Below, one piece after another: positions 17,028-24,748 of a DNA stretch of 64,000 nucleotides. A program made the translations under genes and the position numbers. Below the pieces are notes generated by a model. That model was not told where the DNA came from. It searched no databases and saw nothing but the letters and a program-made list of their open reading frames with translations. Positions within the stretch are counted from its first letter, which is position 1. The number at the start of each line of letters is the position of its first letter. Origin of the DNA: Actinoplanes xinjiangensis (GTDB lineage Bacteria; Actinomycetota; Actinomycetes; Mycobacteriales; Micromonosporaceae); assembly GCF_003148685.1 (NCBI RefSeq), contig NZ_QGGR01000003.1:496001-560000 (forward strand), read 5' to 3'.

Positions 17028-18266
17028 TCAGGCGGGCTGGACCTCGGCCACCGGCGCCGGCGTGGGTGCGGCCACCCGGCGGGCGACCCCGTCCTCGATC
17101 GCCGCGGCGGCGACCGCGGCGGCCACCGCCGGGGCGACCCGCGGGTCCAGCGGCGACGGCACGATCGCGTCCGGCCGGAGTTCGTCGGCGACGATCGCGG
17201 CGATCGCGTCGGCCGCCGCCACCTTCATCCGGTCGGTGATCGTGGTGGCCCGGACGTCGAGCGCGCCACGGAAGATGCCCGGGAACGCCAGGACGTTGTT
17301 GATCTGGTTGGGGAAGTCGCTGCGGCCGGTCGCGACGATCGCCGCGAACCGGTGCGCGACCGTCGGGTGGACCTCCGGCGTCGGGTTGGCCAGCGCGAAG
17401 ATGATCGCGCCCGGCGCCATGCCGGCCAGGGCCTCCGCGCCGATGTTGCCGCCGGAGACGCCGACGAGCACGTCGGCGCCGATCAGGGCCTCGGTGATCC
17501 CACCGGTACGCCCGGAGATGTTCGTGACCGCCGCGATCTCCGCCTTCATCCCGCTGAGATCCCCGCGCTCGGCGTGGATGATGCCGCGCGAGTCGACGAC
17601 GATCATGTTGGCGCCCTCGACACCCGCCGCGATCAGGGTGTTCGTGATGGCGACCCCGGCCGCGCCGGCCCCGCTGACCACCACGCGCAGGTCGCCGAAC
17701 GAGCGCCCGAGCAGCTTGGCGGCGTTGCGCAGCGCGGCCAGCGTGACGACGGCGGTGCCGTGCTGGTCGTCGTGGAAGACCGGGATGTCGAGTGCGGCGT
17801 CCAGCCGGCGCTCGATCTCGAAGCAGCGCGGTGCGCTGATGTCCTCCAGGTTGATGCCACCGAACGACGGGGCCATCGCCTTGACCGTCGCGATGATCCC
17901 CTCCACGTCCTGGGTGTCCAGGACGATCGGGATCGAGTCGACGCCACCGAACTGCTTGAACAGGACCGACTTGCCCTCCATGACCGGCATGGCGGCCTTC
18001 GGCCCGATGTTGCCGAGCCCCAGGACGGCGGATCCGTCGGTGACCACGGCGACCGTGTTCGACGTCCAGGTGTAGTCGGGGTAGAGCCCCTCGTCCTCGG
18101 CGATCGCCTCACAGACCCGGGCGACACCGGGGGTGTACGCCAGCGACAGATCGTCGCGGCTGGCCAGCGGGACGGTCGCGCTCATCGTCATCTTGCCCCT
18201 GCGGTGCAGGTCGAAGACGGGGTCGGCGGCCAGGGCGGGATCGAGTTCGAAACTGAAGAAAGACAC
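17028..18266 (-). CDS. NAD(P)-dependent malic enzyme
   Basis: Oxidative decarboxylation of malate to pyruvate, linking the TCA cycle with gluconeogenesis or NADPH supply. The 412-residue short bacterial form has SLAYTPG (catalytic Tyr), FKQFGGVD, NLEDISAP, FHDDQHGTA (metal-binding Asp) and the dinucleotide motif SGAGAAG. The GTG at 18266 was preferred over longer forms because GGAG stands 7 bases upstream. The C terminus has an Ala/Pro-rich tail (about 390-412). A hairpin follows the stop. Cofactor preference cannot be read with certainty. Confidence 0.94.
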   Translation of the reverse strand: MSFFSFELDPALAADPVFDLHRRGKMTMSATVPLASRDDLSLAYTPGVARVCEAIAEDEGLYPDYTWTSNTVAVVTDGSAVLGLGNIGPKAAMPVMEGKSVLFKQFGGVDSIPIVLDTQDVEGIIATVKAMAPSFGGINLEDISAPRCFEIERRLDAALDIPVFHDDQHGTAVVTLAALRNAAKLLGRSFGDLRVVVSGAGAAGVAITNTLIAAGVEGANMIVVDSRGIIHAERGDLSGMKAEIAAVTNISGRTGGITEALIGADVLVGVSGGNIGAEALAGMAPGAIIFALANPTPEVHPTVAHRFAAIVATGRSDFPNQINNVLAFPGIFRGALDVRATTITDRMKVAAADAIAAIVADELRPDAIVPSPLDPRVAPAVAAAVAAAAIEDGVARRVAAPTPAPVAEVQPA

Positions 18267-18411
18267 GGTGAAACTCCACACTGCATCGACATTGATACGT
18301 GGCACCTGCTGGAATCCCGGTCGCGAGTATGCGCCGGAAACCGCGGTGCGATGCGGGGATCACCCGGTACAACCACCTCCAGCGCGGGTGTGCGCTGGGG
18401 ATCAGAGGACA

Positions 18412-18720
18412 CTAACGTAACCGGAACGGTCTCGGGTAGTAGCGAAATATCACACGCCCGATGACATCGGCGACGCCGTGAGCACGGGAATCGTCCTGGA
18501 CGAATGTGTTGTCACCCAACAGCCACCACCCTCCGTCACGCTCGGCGGCGGCCCGTTTGACGACCAGCAGACCCGGCCGGGAGCGGAACTCGGCCACCAC
18601 CACGTCACCGGGCCGCACCCGGCCGCCGCGCCGGACGATCAGAGCGTCCCCGGCCCGCAGTGTCGGGACCATCGAAGGACCCCGGACGAGTACGGCGAAC
18701 AGTGGTAATTGCCACCGCAC
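18412..18720 (-). CDS. sodX: SodX-type signal peptidase, Ni-SOD maturation protease
   Basis: A 102-residue S26 peptidase with the Ser/Lys dyad: Ser16 in RGPSMVPT and Lys55 in LLVVKRA, plus the box LLGDNTFVQDDSR. It lacks the membrane anchor of ordinary leader peptidases, as SodX/SodX-like proteins do. Its neighbour across an 85-bp divergent spacer is the nickel superoxide dismutase gene. The 15-residue propeptide of that enzyme must be cut to free the metal-binding N terminus, so the pairing identifies the function. The GTG start is not supported by a clear Shine-Dalgarno. Confidence 0.88.
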   Translation of the reverse strand: MRWQLPLFAVLVRGPSMVPTLRAGDALIVRRGGRVRPGDVVVAEFRSRPGLLVVKRAAAERDGGWWLLGDNTFVQDDSRAHGVADVIGRVIFRYYPRPFRLR

Positions 18721-18805
18721 GGCATCAAGCCTCCGTCGCGTTACCGCATGGGCGTAAGGGGTAGTGTCAACCCCGGATCATCGCAAACTCTATGGAGGAG
18801 TCCTG

Positions 18806-19210
18806 ATGCGACTTCCGCGTTTCCTCACCCCGCGCACCGTGGTCAGCGCCCACTGCGACCTGCCGTGCGGCGTCTACGACCCGGCCCAGGCCCGGATCGA
18901 GGCCGAGTCCGTCAAGGCCATCGCCGAGAAGTACCAGGCGAACACCGACCCCGAGTTCCGTACACGCGCGATCCTCATCAAGGAACAACGCGCCGAGCTG
19001 GTCAAGCACCACCTCTGGGTGCTGTGGACCGACTACTTCAAGGCCCCGCACTTCGAGAAGTACCCGCACCTGCACCAGCTTTTCAACGAGGCCACCAAGC
19101 TCGCCGGCGCCGCGGGCGCCAAGGGCCAGGTCGACCCGGCCGTGGCCGACCAGCTGCTCGGCAAGATCGAGGAGATCTCCAAGATCTTCTGGGAGACCAA
19201 GCAGGCCTGA
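18806..19210 (+). CDS. sodN: Nickel superoxide dismutase
   Basis: Cytoplasmic Ni-dependent superoxide dismutase, 134 residues. After a 15-residue propeptide (MRLPRFLTPRTVVSA) comes the nickel hook HCDLPCGVYDPAQ: His16, Cys17 and Cys21 become His1, Cys2 and Cys6 of the mature enzyme. The ATG at 18806 follows GGAGGAG at 18794-18800. Cleavage is attributed to the divergent SodX gene. A 16-bp hairpin follows the stop. I found no clear Nur operator in the 85-bp spacer, so nickel control is not supported from sequence. Confidence 0.97.
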   Translation: MRLPRFLTPRTVVSAHCDLPCGVYDPAQARIEAESVKAIAEKYQANTDPEFRTRAILIKEQRAELVKHHLWVLWTDYFKAPHFEKYPHLHQLFNEATKLAGAAGAKGQVDPAVADQLLGKIEEISKIFWETKQA

Positions 19211-19237
19211 CCGCTCCTTACCGAGCGTCCGCCGCCG

Positions 19238-19273
19238 ACGGCGCGGCCGGGTGAACCACCCGGTCGCGCCGTT
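19238..19273 (+). terminator. Terminator hairpin of sodN
   Basis: A 16-bp stem, ACGGCGCGGCCGGGTG with CACCCGGTCGCGCCGT (one G-U pair), with a 3-base loop AAC. It starts 28 bases after the sodN stop. The promoter and ribosome site of the next gene follow at once. Confidence 0.8.
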
Positions 19274-19309
19274 CAGCCGCTACAGTCTCTGCATCGGGAG
19301 GAGGGGTCG

Positions 19310-19711
19310 GTGACCCAGTTGACGGAGCCGGATGTCGGAGACGACGTCGTACTGCTGACCGTGCCCGCCGACGGCGGCTACCTGGGCGTCCTCCGGACGG
19401 CCACCGCGGGCCTGGCGGCCCGCCTGCACTTCGCCCTCGACGAGATCGAGGATCTGCGCATCGCCGTCGACGAGGCGTGCGCCATGCTGCTGGCCATCGC
19501 CACCCGCAACGCCGAGTTGGAGTGCCGCTTCGCCGTCACCGACGACGCCCTCACCGTCGAGGTGACCGTGGCCACCGTCCGCGGCGCCCGCCTCCCCTCG
19601 GAGTCGTCCTTCGCCTGGAAGGTGCTGACGGCCCTGACCACCTCGGCCGCCGCCGAGGCGAACGGCCGGCACGCCACCATCCGCCTGCTCACGCGGCGCA
19701 CCGAGTTCTGA
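19310..19711 (+). CDS. Anti-sigma factor / RsbW-like serine kinase
   Basis: A 133-residue HATPase-type protein (RIAVDEACAMLLAIA as N-box region) of the anti-sigma family that controls SigB/SigF-type sigma factors in actinobacteria. The final ATP-lid and G2 segments are short, as in SigF-cognate anti-sigma proteins I recall. The GTG follows a strong GGGAGGAGGGG (19296-19306), and TACAGT at about 19280 could be its -10 box. No sigma-factor gene follows, because the next gene is on the other strand, so its partner sigma is encoded elsewhere. Confidence 0.75.
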   Translation: MTQLTEPDVGDDVVLLTVPADGGYLGVLRTATAGLAARLHFALDEIEDLRIAVDEACAMLLAIATRNAELECRFAVTDDALTVEVTVATVRGARLPSESSFAWKVLTALTTSAAAEANGRHATIRLLTRRTEF

Positions 19712-19733
19712 TCGCGATCACTCTCGGACACCG

Positions 19734-20426
19734 TCAGTGGACGGCGTCCGAGATGTAGTCGATGTGCGCACCGGCCACGCGGGCGGCCCCGTCGGCGTCC
19801 TGGGCGGCCAGGCACTCGATCATCGCCCGGTGATCACTGTCGATCCGGATCCAGTACCCCTCCGGAAGTGACCCGATCACGTCCTCCCCGTAGCTGGCCT
19901 GGTAGAGCGGCCGTCCCACGAGCTCGAACAGCGGGTTTCCACTCGCCTTGGCCATCGCCCGGTGGAAGGACGAGTGCGCGGCCAGCATGGTGTCGAAGTC
20001 GTCGATGTCGGGATCGAAGAGAGCGCTGCGCAGCTCGGTGAGATGAGTTTCCTCGCGACGGACGGCGGCCAGCCCGGCAGCCGGGACCTCCAGGGCGCGC
20101 CGCAGCTCCAGCAGGTCGGCGAGACCGATGACCGCGGAGTGGGTGAGCAGGGCGAACCCGGTGGAGAGCCCGTCGGCGAGCTGCTCGGCGTCGGGATGGG
20201 CGACGAAACTGCCGCCGGTGACTCCCCGGGTGGTGACGATGAGATGTTGGCTGGCGAGCAGGCGCAGCGCCTCCCGGACCGTGCTGCGGCTGACGCCGAT
20301 CTTGACGCACAGTTCAGGTTCGGGTGGGAGACGTTCGCCCGGCTGGAGACGGCCGGACGTGATCTCCGCCCGCAACTCGTCCGCCAGTTGCTGATAGGCG
20401 GGTGGGCGCACCGTTGAGCCGGTCAC
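19734..20426 (-). CDS. GntR/FadR-family transcriptional regulator (FCD domain)
   Basis: Repressor-type regulator of 230 residues. It has a winged helix-turn-helix at about 10-70 (YQQLADELRAEI, SRSTVREALRLLASQHLI) and an all-helical FCD ligand-binding domain (about 90-225) with likely metal ligands among LELRRALE, AAHSSFHRA and DSDHRAMIE. The GTG at 20426 has TACCCT 6 bases upstream and no Shine-Dalgarno, so a leaderless transcript is likely. Its ligand and targets are unknown; no catabolic operon adjoins. Confidence 0.88.
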   Translation of the reverse strand: MTGSTVRPPAYQQLADELRAEITSGRLQPGERLPPEPELCVKIGVSRSTVREALRLLASQHLIVTTRGVTGGSFVAHPDAEQLADGLSTGFALLTHSAVIGLADLLELRRALEVPAAGLAAVRREETHLTELRSALFDPDIDDFDTMLAAHSSFHRAMAKASGNPLFELVGRPLYQASYGEDVIGSLPEGYWIRIDSDHRAMIECLAAQDADGAARVAGAHIDYISDAVH

Positions 20427-20464
20427 CCGTCCAGGGTAGGCCCAGATCGGCTTCCGGAGACCCG

Positions 20465-20839
20465 TTAATCGACGCCCAACGCTCGACTACTGGGCGGAAC
20501 GAGGATCAGTGCGGCTGTCACCGCGCCGAGAACGAGCAACGCGACACCGGCCCAGAGCGTTCCGTACTGCACCAGGAATCCGCCGGTGGCGAGCAGGAAC
20601 AGCTGCACGACGACGGCGGGCCCGCGGGCGCGGACCGACCGCCGCGCGAGGGCCCGGGCGACCAGGAAGACGGCGGCCGCGGCGAGGGCGGCCATCACGG
20701 TGAGCGACACGGCGATCGCGATGACGACCTCACCGCGGGTCAGATCAAGGACGATGAGGTACGCCGTGAGCACGGCGAGCCCGGCGCTCTGCAGGTAGAG
20801 CAGCCGAACCCCCCAGTCGAGGGTGGGAGCGCTGGTCAC
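20465..20839 (-). CDS. Four-helix integral membrane protein, unknown
   Basis: A 124-residue hydrophobic protein with four predicted helices (about 13-30, 36-60, 70-90 and 93-115), separated by a basic loop ARRSVRARGP. No family is recognised beyond similarity in style to small actinobacterial membrane proteins. The GTG at 20839 was chosen because the hydrophobic region begins soon after; its upstream region shows no Shine-Dalgarno. It is divergent from the diacylglycerol-kinase gene, 50 bases away. Confidence 0.65.
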   Translation of the reverse strand: MTSAPTLDWGVRLLYLQSAGLAVLTAYLIVLDLTRGEVVIAIAVSLTVMAALAAAAVFLVARALARRSVRARGPAVVVQLFLLATGGFLVQYGTLWAGVALLVLGAVTAALILVPPSSRALGVD

Positions 20840-20889
20840 GGCTGCACGATACGGCAGCTTTATCGGGTGCCGGCGGGTACAGTCCGCGC

Positions 20890-21840
20890 ATGCGCGCACT
20901 GCTGGTGGTGAACCCCCGGGCGACGACCACCACGGAGCGCAGCCGAGACGTACTGGTGCGGGCACTGAGCAGCGCCGTGGAACTTTCGGTGCGCTACACG
21001 GAGCGGCGCGGTCACGCGACGAAGCTGGCCCGGGACGCGGCGGAGAGCGGCGTCGACGTGGTGGTGACGCTGGGCGGTGACGGCACCGTGAACGAGGCGG
21101 TGAACGGTCTGCTGACCGCGCCGGCCGCACTCGCCGATCTGCGGGGCCCGATCGCGGACCGACTTCCGGCACTGGCCGTGGTACCGGGTGGATCGACGAA
21201 CGTGTTCGCCCGGGCGCTCGGCATGCCCCGCGACTGGGCCGAGGGGACCAGCGTGATCCTGGACGGGCTGCGTGACGGCCGGCACCGGGTGATCGGCCTG
21301 GGCCGGGCCGACGACCGGTATTTCACCTTCACGGCCGGACTGGGCTGGGACGCGGCGACGATCCGCCGGGTGGAGCAGGCCCGGCTACGGGGCCGCACGT
21401 CGACCCCGGCGCTGTACATGCGGTCGACGGCGAGCCAGTTCTTCCTGGGGACGGACCGGAAGAATCCGCCGCTGACGCTGGAGCGTCCCGGTGAGACCCC
21501 GGACACGGAGCTGAGCACGGTGATCGTGCAGAACACCGCGCCCTGGACGTACGTCGGTGACCGTCCTGTCCATTTGAATCCGGACGCCTCGTTCGATTCC
21601 GGGCTCGATGTGGTGGCGCTGCCACGGCTGACGATCGCGGGCAGCGCGCGCACCGTGACACAACTCGCGTGGCGAGCGGGTGATCCGCGAGGTAAACAGG
21701 TCTTACGTCTACATGACATCACCGAGTTCACCGTGGTGGCGGCCCGGCCCCAGGCATTCCAGCTGGACGGCGACTACCTGGGGGAGCGGCAGAAGGTGCA
21801 CTTCGTGTCCGTTCCCTCTGCGCTACGTGTGATCTGCTGA
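20890..21840 (+). CDS. Diacylglycerol kinase-family lipid kinase
   Basis: Lipid kinase of 316 residues with the nucleotide motif GGDGTVNEA at residues 62-70, VVPGGSTNVFARALG and GLGWDAATIRRVE. The family phosphorylates diacylglycerol, sphingosine-like lipids or polyprenyl glycerol; the substrate cannot be fixed. The ATG lies 6 bases after TACAGT (20878-20883) without a Shine-Dalgarno, suggesting a leaderless mRNA. A weak hairpin (ACCTGT/ACAGGT, 21850-21866) follows the stop. Confidence 0.9.
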   Translation: MRALLVVNPRATTTTERSRDVLVRALSSAVELSVRYTERRGHATKLARDAAESGVDVVVTLGGDGTVNEAVNGLLTAPAALADLRGPIADRLPALAVVPGGSTNVFARALGMPRDWAEGTSVILDGLRDGRHRVIGLGRADDRYFTFTAGLGWDAATIRRVEQARLRGRTSTPALYMRSTASQFFLGTDRKNPPLTLERPGETPDTELSTVIVQNTAPWTYVGDRPVHLNPDASFDSGLDVVALPRLTIAGSARTVTQLAWRAGDPRGKQVLRLHDITEFTVVAARPQAFQLDGDYLGERQKVHFVSVPSALRVIC

Positions 21841-22047
21841 CTCCGGGGTACCTGTTCCGGACAGGTGCTCACGATCCGTTACAGAAACACGGGCAAAAGG
21901 TCTGCGAAGTGGCCGGGACCGTACTACATTGATGGGAGCGTTCGTCAACCGGCTCTGGCAGCAGCGGCGGAACCGGACATATGGGTGCGTGAGCCAGCTC
22001 ACCCACCGGGAGAAACTTCCGGCGCTACCCTTGACATCGCGTGAGTT

Positions 22048-22063
22048 CGTGAAAGCATTCACA
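22048..22063. promoter_or_regulatory. CRP-type operator upstream of whiB1
   Basis: CGTGAAAGCATTCACA fits the CRP consensus TGTGA-N6-TCACA at every defined base but the first. It lies about 190 bases ahead of the whiB1 ATG and just after TTGACA (22031-22036). In M. tuberculosis, whiB1 is known to be controlled by the CRP homologue Rv3676, so the site makes biological sense. The rest of the 411-bp space 21841-22251 shows no gene. Confidence 0.5.
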
Positions 22064-22200
22064 AGCGATAAGAAGTAACCGGTTGCCACATGTGCGCGTT
22101 CCTAATCAAGAAGCGCAGAACGGCGCCAACAACAAAAGCTTGCTGACGCACCGGTGAGCGTACGGGCACAAGCCGTCGCCGACCACTGCGCTCGCATATA

Positions 22201-22225
22201 GGTAAACAGCACTGTTTTCATTACC
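22201..22225. promoter_or_regulatory. Nested inverted repeat before whiB1
   Basis: GGTAA ... TTACC (22201-22205, 22221-22225) encloses the palindrome AAACAG-CA-CTGTTT (22204-22217). It ends 26 bases before the whiB1 start and just before its AAGGAG. Position and symmetry suggest an operator for a dimeric repressor or a leader hairpin; no regulator is assigned. Confidence 0.4.
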
Positions 22226-22251
22226 CCATCCGAAACAAGGAGTTTGCCGCC

Positions 22252-22506
22252 ATGGACTGGCGTCACGATGCGATCTGCCGCGACGAGGACCCCGAACTGT
22301 TCTTCCCGATCGGGACGAGCGGGCCGGCGCTCCTGCAGGTCGAGCAGGCCAAGGCCGTGTGCCGGCGGTGCCCGGTGACCGAGGAATGCCTCTCGTGGGC
22401 ACTCGAGTCTGGACAGGACGCCGGCGTATGGGGCGGGATGAGCGAAGATGAGCGGCGCGCAGTCAAGCGTCGCGGCGGCCTGCGGGTCGGAGCTCCTACC
22501 GCCTGA
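22252..22506 (+). CDS. whiB1: WhiB1-type iron-sulfur transcriptional regulator
   Basis: Wbl protein of 84 residues, close to mycobacterial WhiB1 (MDWRH opening, EDPELFFP, SGPAL). The four cluster ligands are Cys9, Cys37, Cys40 and Cys46, holding a [4Fe-4S] cluster that reacts with nitric oxide. The GVWGGMSEDERR turn and a basic tail give DNA and sigma-factor contacts. AAGGAG precedes the ATG. The long upstream space carries a CRP-type site and a palindrome. WhiB1 is essential in mycobacteria; an equivalent core role is inferred. Confidence 0.93.
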   Translation: MDWRHDAICRDEDPELFFPIGTSGPALLQVEQAKAVCRRCPVTEECLSWALESGQDAGVWGGMSEDERRAVKRRGGLRVGAPTA

Positions 22507-22529
22507 AATCAATCCCCCACACAGCATTC

Positions 22530-22558
22530 ACGCCCCGGGCCTTACGGCACCGGGGCGT
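22530..22558 (+). terminator. Terminator of whiB1
   Basis: ACGCCCCGG pairs with CCGGGGCGT (9 bp) and an inner GCC/GGC extends the stem past one bulged A. CTTGCTGTTT follows. It starts 24 bases after the whiB1 stop. The remainder of 22559-22859 before the palindrome is moderately AT-richer than its surroundings and holds no gene that I can support. Confidence 0.75.
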
Positions 22559-22859
22559 CTTGCTGTTTCGGAGTCCTCACAGTGCGTGCCACTCCATTGT
22601 GCGGTAATTCGATCACGGTACGTTTCGGTGCGGCGCCCTTAATGATCTCGAAATGCCGCCACTGACGCTTTGCGTCGCCACTCCCGCACACTCCGCAATG
22701 GACCGCCGTTCTCACGCGCCAATCAGCGCCGGATCATCGCATAGCGCAGAGTGATCGTTACCCAGAGCGACACAGGCACGCGAATATTGACAGCCAGCTC
22801 TCAGCAACGGCCTGAGAGCCCCGCTGCCGCCCCGAACCCGCCCGGAGAGGCTGGAAGAT

Positions 22860-22916
22860 CCGGCTGGTTTCCAGCGCTGTCTCAGCGGCGCTGAGACAGC
22901 GCTGGGAACCAACCGG
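22860..22916. repeat. 57-bp palindromic repeat, copy 2
   Basis: Arms 22860-22886 and 22890-22916 around loop GGC. The ends are CCGGCTGG and CCAACCGG. The mid-arm reads CCAGCGCTGTCTC against GAGACAGCGCTGG, where copies 1, 3 and 4 have a different mid-arm sequence that still pairs; this is compensatory change. It lies between convergent whiB1 and cbiX-like genes and is directly followed by a 30-bp tandem repeat. Confidence 0.92.
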
Positions 22917-22920
22917 GACC

Positions 22921-23112
22921 CCGGCAGCAGCGACGGGCGAGCCGCGGATTCCGGCGGCAGCGAGGACCGGCCGCGGACTCGGGCAGGAGTGACGAGCAAG
23001 CCGCGGATTCCGGCAGGAGTGACGAGCGGGCCGCGGCGTCAGGCGGCGGCGAGGAGCGGCCGCGGCCGCGGGCGGGAATTACCAGCGGGGCGCGGGGTCA
23101 GGCGGCGGTGGC
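22921..23112. repeat. Degenerate 29-30 bp tandem repeat running into a gene end
   Basis: About six and a half units of 29-30 bp, each with a GGC(A/G)G-rich start, a GACGAGC- or GAGGAGC-like middle and GCCGCGG near the end. Units at 22981 and 23011 are nearly identical. The last unit overlaps the 3' end and stop (23098) of the cbiX-like gene, and earlier units keep a TCAGGCGGCGG that looks like a copied gene end. It probably arose by duplication of the 3' terminus. Confidence 0.7.
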
Positions 23113-23841
23113 GAGCGACCCGGAGAGGACCGACTCGGCCCGGGCGGCCACCAGCCGTACCAGCTCCGGTGCATCGCCCAGCGGCTCGGCGACCGCGACC
23201 GCGCCCGCCTCCCGGGCGGCCCGCGCCGACGCGTCGTACAGGAGCCCCGGCGCGAGGAAGTAGGCGGCCATCCCGACCCGGCGCGCTCCGGCCCTCTGGA
23301 GCCGCCGGACGGCCTCGTCGGCGCGCTCCCCCGGCCCGGAGGCACAGGAGACCGCCGACGGCAGCCCCAGATGGCGTCCCAGCGCCGTTGCGGCGTCCCC
23401 GATGGTGCCGCGGGCGGTGTCGTCGCGGGTGCCGGCGGCGGCGAGCACGACGGCGTCCAGCCCGTCCGGGGGCAGCCGCCGGGTGACCGCGGCGAGAAGA
23501 AGCGGTGAGGCCGGCCCGAGGACGTCGGTGGCGGTCACCCGGACCGGCAGCGACGAGGCGTCCCGGATCACCGCGGGCAGGTCCACCCGGCCGTGATAGG
23601 CGGCGGTCAGCAGCAGCGGCACCAGCACCGCCCGGGAACCGCCGGGCAGGGCCGCCAGCACGTCCAGCGGCCGGGGGCCGGCGTGGTCGAGGTACGACGC
23701 GCGCACCGTCCACTCCGGCCGATCCCGGCGGACGGCACGGGCCAGCGCCTCGGTCGACGCCGCGGCCCGCGGATCACGGCTGCCGTGGGCCACCAGGACC
23801 ACGGCCGGCCGCGACCGGGGGATCAGACGTGCAGACCGCAT
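23098..23841 (-). CDS. CbiX/SirB-like sirohydrochlorin chelatase family protein
   Basis: Protein of 247 residues with the chelatase opening VVLVAHGSRDPRA (His19), the repeat half with VVLAAAGTRDD and a late AAYFLAPGLLYD. The family inserts iron or cobalt into sirohydrochlorin, and siroheme is the cofactor of sulfite reductase, encoded three genes upstream in the same operon. This points to a ferrochelatase step for siroheme. The chosen ATG overlaps the end of cysH by 19 bases; no better start was seen. The 3' end lies in a tandem repeat. Confidence 0.85.
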   Translation of the reverse strand: MRSARLIPRSRPAVVLVAHGSRDPRAAASTEALARAVRRDRPEWTVRASYLDHAGPRPLDVLAALPGGSRAVLVPLLLTAAYHGRVDLPAVIRDASSLPVRVTATDVLGPASPLLLAAVTRRLPPDGLDAVVLAAAGTRDDTARGTIGDAATALGRHLGLPSAVSCASGPGERADEAVRRLQRAGARRVGMAAYFLAPGLLYDASARAAREAGAVAVAEPLGDAPELVRLVAARAESVLSGSLATAA

Positions 23842-24590
23842 TCGGTCTTCTCGAACATCGCCCAGCGTCCGGCGCGCGGGTCCTCGCCGGCCTTGGTGCG
23901 CCGGGTGCACGGCCAGCAGCCGATCGACCCGTAGCCCTTCTTGAACAGCTCGTTCACCGGCACGTTCCACCGGCTGATGTACGCGTTGACGTCGTCCTCG
24001 GTCCAGGCGGCGATCGGGTTGACCTTCACCTTGCCCTTCTTCGCGTCGAACGCGACGACCGGCGTGTTGGCACGGGTCGGCGACTCGTCGCGGCGCAGGC
24101 CGGTGGCCCAGGCGTCGTACCCGCTGAGCGCGCGCTCCAGCGGCTCCACCTTGCGCAGGAAGCAGCACTCGTCGGGGCTGCGGGCGAAGAGCCGGGGACC
24201 GTACTCGCCGTCCTGCTGGCCGACGGTGAGGCGGGGCCGGATCGAGCGGACGTTCACGTTCATCGTGCGGATGACCGTGTCCCGGACCTTGAGGGTCTCC
24301 GGGAAGTGCAGGCCGGTGTCGAGGAAGACCACGTCCACGCCGGGCGACACCCGGGAGAAGAGGTGGGCGACGACGGCGTCGGCCATCGAGCTGGTGACGC
24401 AGAACCGCTCGCCGAAGGTGTCGGTCGCCCACTTGGCGATCTCCTCGGCCGGGGCGCCCTCGAGCGCCTCCGCCGCGGCCAGGGCGAGAGCCTTCAGCTC
24501 TTCGGGTCTACGGCGCTCGGGGTCCGCACTGACGACGGGCCCGCCCAGATCGATCAGGCCCATTCCGGATGCGTTGAGGAGGCTGCTCAT
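23823..24590 (-). CDS. cysH: Assimilatory adenylyl-sulfate (APS) reductase
   Basis: Reduces adenylyl sulfate to sulfite using thioredoxin-type electrons, 255 residues. Cys142-Cys143 (DECCFLRK) and Cys225/Cys228 (GCWPCTRR) form the CC...CxxC motif of [4Fe-4S] APS reductases, and the catalytic Cys251 stands in TECGLH. It lacks the shorter PAPS-type pattern, so the substrate is most likely APS. The ATG at 24590 overlaps the stop of the small zinc-ribbon gene (ATGA). Operon order is sir, zinc ribbon, cysH, chelatase. Confidence 0.95.
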   Translation of the reverse strand: MSSLLNASGMGLIDLGGPVVSADPERRRPEELKALALAAAEALEGAPAEEIAKWATDTFGERFCVTSSMADAVVAHLFSRVSPGVDVVFLDTGLHFPETLKVRDTVIRTMNVNVRSIRPRLTVGQQDGEYGPRLFARSPDECCFLRKVEPLERALSGYDAWATGLRRDESPTRANTPVVAFDAKKGKVKVNPIAAWTEDDVNAYISRWNVPVNELFKKGYGSIGCWPCTRRTKAGEDPRAGRWAMFEKTECGLHV

Positions 24591-24748
24591 TTGCTGCTCA
24601 CTCCCTTGTTCAGAAGGCCGATGAACTTGACGGAGAAGACACGGACACAGGACCGGCACTCCCACGCGCCGTGCGAGGCCTCGTTGGGGCGGAGGTCCTC
24701 GTCGCCGCAGTAGGGGCAGTACATGGGCGGCTGCCGGGTCTCGCTCAT
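24587..24748 (-). CDS. Small zinc-ribbon protein of the sulfur operon
   Basis: A 53-residue protein with two CxxC pairs (MYCPYCGDEDL and WECRSCVRVF), so a zinc ribbon or rubredoxin-like knuckle. It is bracketed by ATGA overlaps with the sulfite-reductase stop (24745-24748) and the cysH start (24587-24590), so all three are made in a coupled way. A small gene in this place is conserved in actinomycetes as far as I recall. A role in delivering electrons or assembling the reductases is inference. Confidence 0.82.
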   Translation of the reverse strand: MSETRQPPMYCPYCGDEDLRPNEASHGAWECRSCVRVFSVKFIGLLNKGVSSK

